Source of the DNA: Alphaproteobacteria bacterium
GTDB taxonomy: Bacteria > Pseudomonadota > Alphaproteobacteria > Caulobacterales > Hyphomonadaceae
Length of the DNA: 55,258 bases
Assembly (NCBI GenBank): GCA_016125405.1
Contig: WGLW01000053.1
Span: 1-55,258 of the forward strand
Direction: 5' to 3'
The translations under genes were made by a program, and so were the position numbers. The notes beneath the pieces were generated by a model. It was not told where the DNA came from and made no database searches. It saw nothing but the letters and a program-made list of their open reading frames with translations. Numbering within the stretch: position 1 is the stretch's first letter; each line of letters begins with the position of its first letter. Below are positions 50,883-55,258 of this stretch, in pieces.

Positions 50883-51584
50883 ATGAGCCGCCTGCATAGC
50901 CATACCGAATCTCATCTCATCGCCCGGATCGGCTGGCTCCGCGCCGCCGTGCTCGGCGCCAATGACGGCATCGTTTCGACCGCAAGCCTCATAGTTGGCG
51001 TCGCGGCCGCCTCGGCGGACAAGGCTGCCATTCTGGTGGCTGCAGTGGCTGGGCTGATCGCCGGGGCGATGTCGATGGCCGCCGGCGAATACGTCTCGGT
51101 CAGCTCTCAGTCGGATACGGAAAGAGCGGATCTTGCGCGCGAGAAGAAGGAATTGGCGCAGGACGATGAAGCCGAGCACCGCGAACTTGCGGCAATCTAC
51201 ATGGCGCGTGGCCTGGATGAAGACCTGGCTCGAAAGGTCGCGGAACAGTTGATGGCCAAGAACGCGCTCCGGGCTCATGCCCGTGATGAGCTGGGAATTT
51301 CAGATGTCACGTCCGCAAGGCCGATACAGGCAGCCCTGACTTCCGCAGCGACATTTGCGGTCGGCGCCTTTTGTCCGCTTGCAGCAGCCTTTCTGGCGCC
51401 CAAGCCACTGGTCGTCTGGGTTGTGGGATTATCATCATTGGTTTTTCTGGCTGTACTGGGCGCCGCCGGCGCCAGCGCTGGCGGCGCCGGACGCACCAAG
51501 GCGGTTCTGCGCGTAGCGTTCTGGGGCGCCGTTGCCATGCTGGTGACCGCAGGCATCGGACGCCTGTTTGGCGCCATCGTCTAA
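50883..51584 (+). CDS. VIT1/CCC1-family membrane transporter
   Basis: A 233-residue protein related to vacuolar iron/manganese transporters. The N-terminal helix region LRAAVLGANDGIVSTASLIV and GAMSMAAGEYVSVSSQSDTE (TM1-TM2 with the metal-binding D, M and E positions) are diagnostic. A cytoplasmic helical metal-binding segment follows (residues 78-140, rich in Glu), then three C-terminal spans. It likely moves Fe2+ or Mn2+. GAGGG precedes the ATG. It diverges from the Usp gene. Confidence 0.88.
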   Translation: MSRLHSHTESHLIARIGWLRAAVLGANDGIVSTASLIVGVAAASADKAAILVAAVAGLIAGAMSMAAGEYVSVSSQSDTERADLAREKKELAQDDEAEHRELAAIYMARGLDEDLARKVAEQLMAKNALRAHARDELGISDVTSARPIQAALTSAATFAVGAFCPLAAAFLAPKPLVVWVVGLSSLVFLAVLGAAGASAGGAGRTKAVLRVAFWGAVAMLVTAGIGRLFGAIV

Positions 51585-51634
51585 CAATGCAATGGACCCT
51601 CGATCGGAATGCCGGCCGCATGCGCTGAATAGGC

Positions 51635-52144
51635 CTATTGCGCTGCAAGGCGTGTATCGCCGCTTCCGGGCGATGCATCCCGAAATTGGGAATGGCAGGA
51701 TTGGCAGGCGGCTCCAAGATCTGCCGCGGCAAGGTTCAGCGCCGCCCGATCCTGGCGGCGTACGGCAATCGCGACATTGGTTGCGCTGGTCTGCATGTCG
51801 GCGGCCCATTTGGTCCATTCAGGATCGGCGACCCAGGTCGCATCATTTGGCCCGGTTCCCGGAAGCGTGATGAGCGTAGACGCTCCCACCAGATTGAGCG
51901 CCGCCAGTCCAACCGAGAGCCAGTCCTTGTCGTTCAGCGGTTCGGTTGCATGCGCGGCCTTTTCGACGCCGAAAGCAGAAAAATCGATGATGCCGGCCAT
52001 CACCGCGCGGATCGGCACGTGGAGGGGAAGGACATGCCCGGTAATCGGCGTAGCGGCTGGAACAGGGGCCACCGTTTGCGCCGCAGCGTGTGACGCTAGC
52101 GCTAGTGTAACAATCGCCGCCGTGGCCCGAACCGCCCCCCGCAT
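51635..52144 (-). CDS. Cytochrome c'-like protein, paralogue 3
   Basis: A 169-residue secreted heme protein. ATG 52144 is preceded by AGGAGGCG, which rejects the longer frame. The signal ends near SHAAAQ (residue 23). The heme motif CQSCHSQF is at residues 147-154, and the paralogue block STLITLPGTGPNDATWVADP at residues 89-108 is nearly identical to that of the protein at 20177. It diverges from a small cytochrome c gene around an FNR-like box. Confidence 0.85.
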   Translation of the reverse strand: MRGAVRATAAIVTLALASHAAAQTVAPVPAATPITGHVLPLHVPIRAVMAGIIDFSAFGVEKAAHATEPLNDKDWLSVGLAALNLVGASTLITLPGTGPNDATWVADPEWTKWAADMQTSATNVAIAVRRQDRAALNLAAADLGAACQSCHSQFRDASPGSGDTRLAAQ

Positions 52145-52193
52145 GATAGCGCCTCCTGTGTTTGCAAGGATGGCACGCTGGAAGCGGCGTCGC

Positions 52194-52207
52194 CTGATCT
52201 GGGTCAA
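52194..52207. promoter_or_regulatory. FNR/FixK-like box, one mismatch, centred between divergent cytochrome genes
   Basis: CTGATCTGGGTCAA deviates only at the first base. Its centre is 57 bases from the cytochrome c'-like start and 58 bases from the cytochrome c start, so one symmetric site could serve both. Confidence 0.5.
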
Positions 52208-52258
52208 ACGCGACCGTCGGGATTGGCGCGATCATATTGTATCCGGAAGGGCAATCGC

Positions 52259-52618
52259 GTGCGCAGCTGGCTTTTCTCCCCCTCTCTCGCACTGCTGGCG
52301 GCGTGCGCAGCTCTTCCGGATACGTCCGATCCAGATCCCATCGTCGCGACGGCTGATCAGATAGAGGCCGGTCATCAATTCGCAGCGGCGCACTGCGCTT
52401 CCTGCCATGCGATTGGCGCTACCGGCAAAAGCCACGTGCGAGACGCGCCGGCTTTCCGCAACCTTTCGAGACGCTATCCGGTGAGCAGTCTTGGCGAGGC
52501 GTTTGCCGAGGGCATCAGCACCGGACATCCCGACATGCCGGAGTGGGAGTTCCAACCAGACCAGATCACGGCCCTTCTGGGCTACATTCAAAGCATTCAA
52601 GCCGGACGGCGCGGTTGA
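52259..52618 (+). CDS. Small cytochrome c lipoprotein
   Basis: A 119-residue cytochrome. GTG 52259 follows GGAAGGG by eight bases. The signal has lipobox LLAAC (Cys 16). The heme motif CASCHAIG is at residues 46-53, with the methionine ligand in HPDMPEWEF near residue 94, and the C-terminal helix is ITALLGYIQSIQ. It is a paralogue of the cytochromes at 35004, 35494 and 54290. Likely anchored in a membrane on the periplasmic side. Confidence 0.85.
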   Translation: MRSWLFSPSLALLAACAALPDTSDPDPIVATADQIEAGHQFAAAHCASCHAIGATGKSHVRDAPAFRNLSRRYPVSSLGEAFAEGISTGHPDMPEWEFQPDQITALLGYIQSIQAGRRG

Positions 52619-52737
52619 ATTCACTTGGTCTGGATCAGTGCAGCCCGCCTAAGGCTGAGCCTCATGCTCAGGCCCAGCGAGACTCGCTGCACTGGCACAA
52701 CGGTAGCGGAAGGGTCGAATTGCTGACCAAAACGGGA

Positions 52738-53235
52738 TTAGCTGGCGAGAGGCATGTCGCGCGACTCGGCTCCCGCCTGTCCGCCATCGATTTGGCAGGA
52801 AATTGTTGGCGGCCAAAGACGTCGCGTCCGCTCCGGCAGGGCGCCGCTGATCGACATGACAAGCCGCTGATCGAGCCGTCTGCAGAGGACTCCGAAAACA
52901 ACCCGTACAGCAAGGCAGGCATGATGCGAGAAATTTGGCGGCAAGTGATCTGCAACCCGTGTGACAATCGAACTGGATTGCGAACCAACTGAATGAGCAT
53001 CATCAGGGCCATTCCAGTTGCGGACGAGCAGCATACGACATGCTTCGGGCATGGATTCGGTGAAGGAGAGCAGCACGGCCGCTGGCAAGGTGTCGCCCAA
53101 AACTGCAAGCGTTGTGGTCAGCGCGATACGAGCCTCGGGCTCCGTTGCGGCGGGCAAGCCCGCCCGCACCGCTTCGATCCAGCCCTCGTAGGTGAGATCC
53201 GGCGGCGCGCCTGTGAGTGCGCGACAAACATTCAC
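52738..53235 (-). CDS. DUF2267-like protein
   Basis: A 165-residue helical protein. GTG 53235 follows GGGAGG by six bases. Two repeats are discernible: TYEGWIEAVRAGLPAATEPE with VLGDTLPAAVLLSFTESMPE, and VTRVADHLPPNFSHHACLAV with LCRRLDQRLVMSISGALPER followed by RRLWP. That pattern matches DUF2267, a stress-associated family of unknown role found next to universal stress or Crp genes. It is 54 bases downstream of the FixK-like gene on the same strand, so co-transcription is likely. Confidence 0.65.
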   Translation of the reverse strand: MNVCRALTGAPPDLTYEGWIEAVRAGLPAATEPEARIALTTTLAVLGDTLPAAVLLSFTESMPEACRMLLVRNWNGPDDAHSVGSQSSSIVTRVADHLPPNFSHHACLAVRVVFGVLCRRLDQRLVMSISGALPERTRRLWPPTISCQIDGGQAGAESRDMPLAS

Positions 53236-53289
53236 GATTTGCCTCCCTGGCCGAGCGCGGGACGATGTGTGCAAAACGCGCCCATACGG

Positions 53290-53991
53290 TCAGGCGCAGC
53301 GAACTGGTGAAACCTCGATCTCTCCGCCGTCGGCCAGCTCTTCAAGAATGTCGCGGCGTAACAGTCGACAGTGATACACGGACGGCATGCTAATCCAGCC
53401 CCGGCGCTGGAACTCGGTCATCTTGCGCGAGATGGTTTCGACACGCAAACCGAGGAACTCGCCCATATCGCCACGCCGCATCGGCAGGTCGAATTCACCA
53501 CCGGCGCCGGCGCCACAGAGATCAGCGATGGAGATGAGGAATGTCGCGAGCTTCTGTTCGGCGCTCTGGACGCCGATGGTTGCTATCTGCCGTTGGGCGG
53601 CGCCAAGCTGGCGGCCGACCTGGCGCAGCAGGTCGTCGGCGAATTTCGCATCCGTGCGGCTGAGATCGCGAATGCGTTCAACCGGAATGGCCAGCATGGC
53701 AACGGGGGTGATCGCCTCGCAGCCATTGCAGTAGGCGTCCTCGGATTCGAGGCCGAGAACTGAGCCGGCGTTGGCAAAGCCCACGATCTGGCGTTGGCCG
53801 TCGATCAGCGTGCGGTAGAGTTTGACCCATCCGCTCTCGACTACGAAAACATGCGTGCGGTCGTCACCCTCATAGTACAGGTGCTGATGGGTCGCGACTG
53901 GGCGCACCCCTCTGTGGCTCCCCTCGCTGCGACCGGTCGCAATCTCGCTTCCGCCGCCGATGTCCCGGATCATTCCACCCGCAATGCACAT
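53290..53991 (-). CDS. fixK: FixK-type Crp/Fnr regulator
   Basis: A 233-residue regulator. The beta-roll sensor domain spans about residues 30-115 and the winged helix is C-terminal, with recognition helix GDMGEFLGLRVETISRKMTE, whose E-xx-SR set fits TTGAY half-sites. The family segment GFANAGSVLGLESEDAYCNG is present. The FNR N-terminal cysteine set is absent, so it is FixK-like and not a direct iron-sulfur sensor. It is the best candidate to read the boxes found across the window. Phased GTGAC repeats lie 66-92 bases upstream of the ATG. Confidence 0.85.
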   Translation of the reverse strand: MCIAGGMIRDIGGGSEIATGRSEGSHRGVRPVATHQHLYYEGDDRTHVFVVESGWVKLYRTLIDGQRQIVGFANAGSVLGLESEDAYCNGCEAITPVAMLAIPVERIRDLSRTDAKFADDLLRQVGRQLGAAQRQIATIGVQSAEQKLATFLISIADLCGAGAGGEFDLPMRRGDMGEFLGLRVETISRKMTEFQRRGWISMPSVYHCRLLRRDILEELADGGEIEVSPVRCA

Positions 53992-54056
53992 GATGGTCTC
54001 CCTCGCTGCTGCGGAGAGAACACTGCTGTATGCGCCTTATTGCAGTTTGCCGGAAG

Positions 54057-54083
54057 GTGACCGCTGTGTGACGAAGCGTGACA
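54057..54083. promoter_or_regulatory. Phased GTGAC direct repeats upstream of fixK
   Basis: GTGACC, GTGACG and GTGACA start at 54057, 54068 and 54078, i.e. 11 and 10 bases apart, about one DNA turn. The last two form GTGACG-N4-GTGACA, spaced like the K-box (GTTACA-N4-GTTACA) recalled for FxkR in Rhizobium etli. Direct repeats of this kind are typical OmpR-family sites. Confidence 0.4.
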
Positions 54084-54204
54084 AGGAAAAGAAGCAGTAA
54101 AACAATAACCTCGGTCCACGGCATCGTCCCACGTCAGCCGAAGAGGCCGACACATTCCAGCGCCCAAGCCGGCTGCGGCGAGACCGCGAGCGCGGCTCCT
54201 GAAT

Positions 54205-54218
54205 TTGATCTACCTCAG
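54205..54218. promoter_or_regulatory. Degenerate FNR/FixK-like box upstream of cytochrome c
   Basis: TTGATCTACCTCAG has a good left half-site and a right half with two deviations. TAGTCT at 54240-54245 could be the -10, giving a class II arrangement before the ATG at 54290. Confidence 0.3.
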
Positions 54219-54289
54219 ATTCGATCGCGCGCCTCGATCTAGTCTCCCGTGACTGAAGCCAGCGGACGCGGCGGTGCGAAGGGGATCAG

Positions 54290-54733
54290 ATGACCAGCAA
54301 GTGGTGTATGTCGATGGCGATCGCCGCGTTCGCGCTGGCTGCATGCGTATCGCCGGGAGAACCGGGCTATCTGGGCGATGCCGGAACGGGTTACAAGGTT
54401 GCGCAGGATCTGTGTGCAAGCTGTCATGCGATCGACGCGATTGGCGTCGGCGCCAATCCCGAAGCGCCGCCGCTTCGCTGCGTTCTCGACTGGTATGATC
54501 CAGACATGCTGGCTGCGGATCTCGATCGGGCCGTTGGCGTAGGACATCCCCGCATGCCGACGTTCTATTTTGGCGAACACCACGCAGTCGACATCGTCGC
54601 CTACCTCAAATCGATCCAGACGTCTGAGAATGTACATGACAACTATGCTGGGCCCGGCAGTCAGCAAGAACGCCTTCACGACGAGTGCGCCGACTATGCA
54701 AGGCGCTCCGGCCGGGCATCGCGAGTCGAATGA
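54290..54733 (+). CDS. Small cytochrome c lipoprotein with C-terminal extension
   Basis: A 147-residue cytochrome. The signal ends in lipobox ALAAC (Cys 19). The heme motif CASCHAID is at residues 42-49, the methionine ligand in HPRMPTFYF near residue 92, and the helix VDIVAYLKSIQ follows. The core is closely similar to the protein at 35004 (ANPEAPPL, GVGHPRMP against RVGHGDMP). About 35 extra hydrophilic residues follow the core. The ATG at 54290 follows AAGGGGATC. Confidence 0.83.
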   Translation: MTSKWCMSMAIAAFALAACVSPGEPGYLGDAGTGYKVAQDLCASCHAIDAIGVGANPEAPPLRCVLDWYDPDMLAADLDRAVGVGHPRMPTFYFGEHHAVDIVAYLKSIQTSENVHDNYAGPGSQQERLHDECADYARRSGRASRVE

Positions 54734-55213
54734 GCACATTTGCTGCGGGTGGCAACGTTTGCATTGCAGTTTCGTTCGTCTCGCAGGGGTCGCCAGCAAG
54801 TTGCCGGCGTCGAAACGTATTTCGACGTGTGAGCTGGAGCCAAAACATGAACTCTGCGTCTGAAGTGCATGGGCTGAACGGTTGGCGATATTGGTATCGC
54901 GCCGGGCTGGGCATTCCATATCAACGGATCAGGTATGCACATGAAGCGTAATCGGTGAGACGACAAAAGCGCGGTCGCGCCGGACCGATTTCATCCTGAA
55001 GGAATGTCCTGCATGCGGCCGTCCTCCGAAAGCGCTGTCTCCAGCCGATGAAGCCGTGTGCAGGCCGGGCCCTGGCTGCTAGACGTGCGTGAGGCGGCGC
55101 GCCGCCTTATCCAACATCGGGCGCGTGTGAATTTTGCCGTGAGCAAATTTGAGCGGCGGTGCTATCTTGGGTGTCTGACGTCGCTCGTGTCTTCGGCCAA
55201 GTCTTTGAAAAGA
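54734..55213. other. Gene-free interval before the tRNA
   Basis: About 480 bases without a convincing gene. Frames at 54685-54951 and 55058-55243 are open but have no ribosome site and unnatural composition. No phage-integration repeat of the tRNA end is visible within the window. Confidence 0.5.
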
Positions 55214-55258
55214 TGGTGCCGCCTAGGTGACTTGAACACCTGACCCTCGCATTACGAA
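55214..55258 (-). tRNA. tRNA-Thr(CGU), 3' part, cut by window end
   Basis: Read on the minus strand from the window end: anticodon loop TTCGTAA with anticodon CGT, stem TGCGA, variable loop GGGTC, T arm AGGTG-TTCAAGT-CACCT, acceptor strand AGGCGGC, discriminator A and encoded CCA. The 5' half lies outside the window. Confidence 0.85.

Noticed and set aside
52993-53310. 105-residue open frame on the plus strand
   Set aside because: Antisense to the DUF2267-like gene, which has a strong ribosome site and repeat pattern; the plus frame has neither.
54685-55243. Small open frames between the last cytochrome gene and the tRNA
   Set aside because: No ribosome sites, unnatural composition and no recognisable sequence.

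Overview
The window looks like an alphaproteobacterial chromosome segment, most likely Caulobacterales or a related order. It is GC-rich and carries ZapA next to a DUF4164 protein, a DUF4282 protein, a tkt-gap-pgk-fba cluster, a FixL-type heme kinase and a cbb3 oxidase locus. Everything here is read by eye; no database search was run.

Region 1 (1-4300) is accessory DNA made of fragments. It holds the interior of an IS630-family transposase cut by the window edge, a frameshifted remnant with a terminase-like motif, orphan hypothetical genes between imperfect 62-bp direct repeats, and an IS21-family element. In that element an internal deletion has joined the istA body to the last codons of istB.

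Region 2 (4300-20100) is the conserved core. It has an inositol-monophosphatase-family phosphatase, DUF4282, thiE, a TIR/deoxyribosyltransferase-like two-domain protein, class II aldolase, a multifunctional-enzyme-type SDR, and the minus-strand run tkt-gap-DUF6173-pgk, then zapA, an HI0933-type flavoprotein and a 2'-5' RNA ligase-like protein. A cytochrome c'-like lipoprotein and a Crp/Fnr regulator sit inside this cluster, back to back around a perfect FNR/FixK box.

Region 3 (21000-28300) is a sulfide/persulfide module. It has an ArsR-family repressor of the SqrR/BigR type, an operon sqr-trxC-DUF2892, and a divergent operon of rhodanese, lipoprotein membrane-fusion protein and RND pump. The shared intergenic region has a good promoter overlapped by a perfect palindrome.

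Region 4 (28300-55258) is a low-oxygen respiration island. A soluble hybrid kinase has an FixL heme-PAS with its ligand and signalling residues at exactly the known spacing. It lies tail to tail with an OmpR-type response regulator, the arrangement of the hFixL-FxkR branch of Rhizobium etli. A FixK-type regulator near the right end has phased GTGAC repeats upstream. The island also encodes ccoNOQP-ccoGHIS, O2-independent coproporphyrinogen oxidase, CbpA/CbpM, universal stress proteins, small c-type cytochromes, cytochrome c' paralogues, an NAD(P)H quinone reductase, an M16 protease and two eRF1-like small proteins. Matches to TTGAY-N4-RTCAA, several perfect, precede most of these transcription units and tie them into one FixK/FNR regulon. 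The right edge is the 3' part of a minus-strand tRNA-Thr(CGU).
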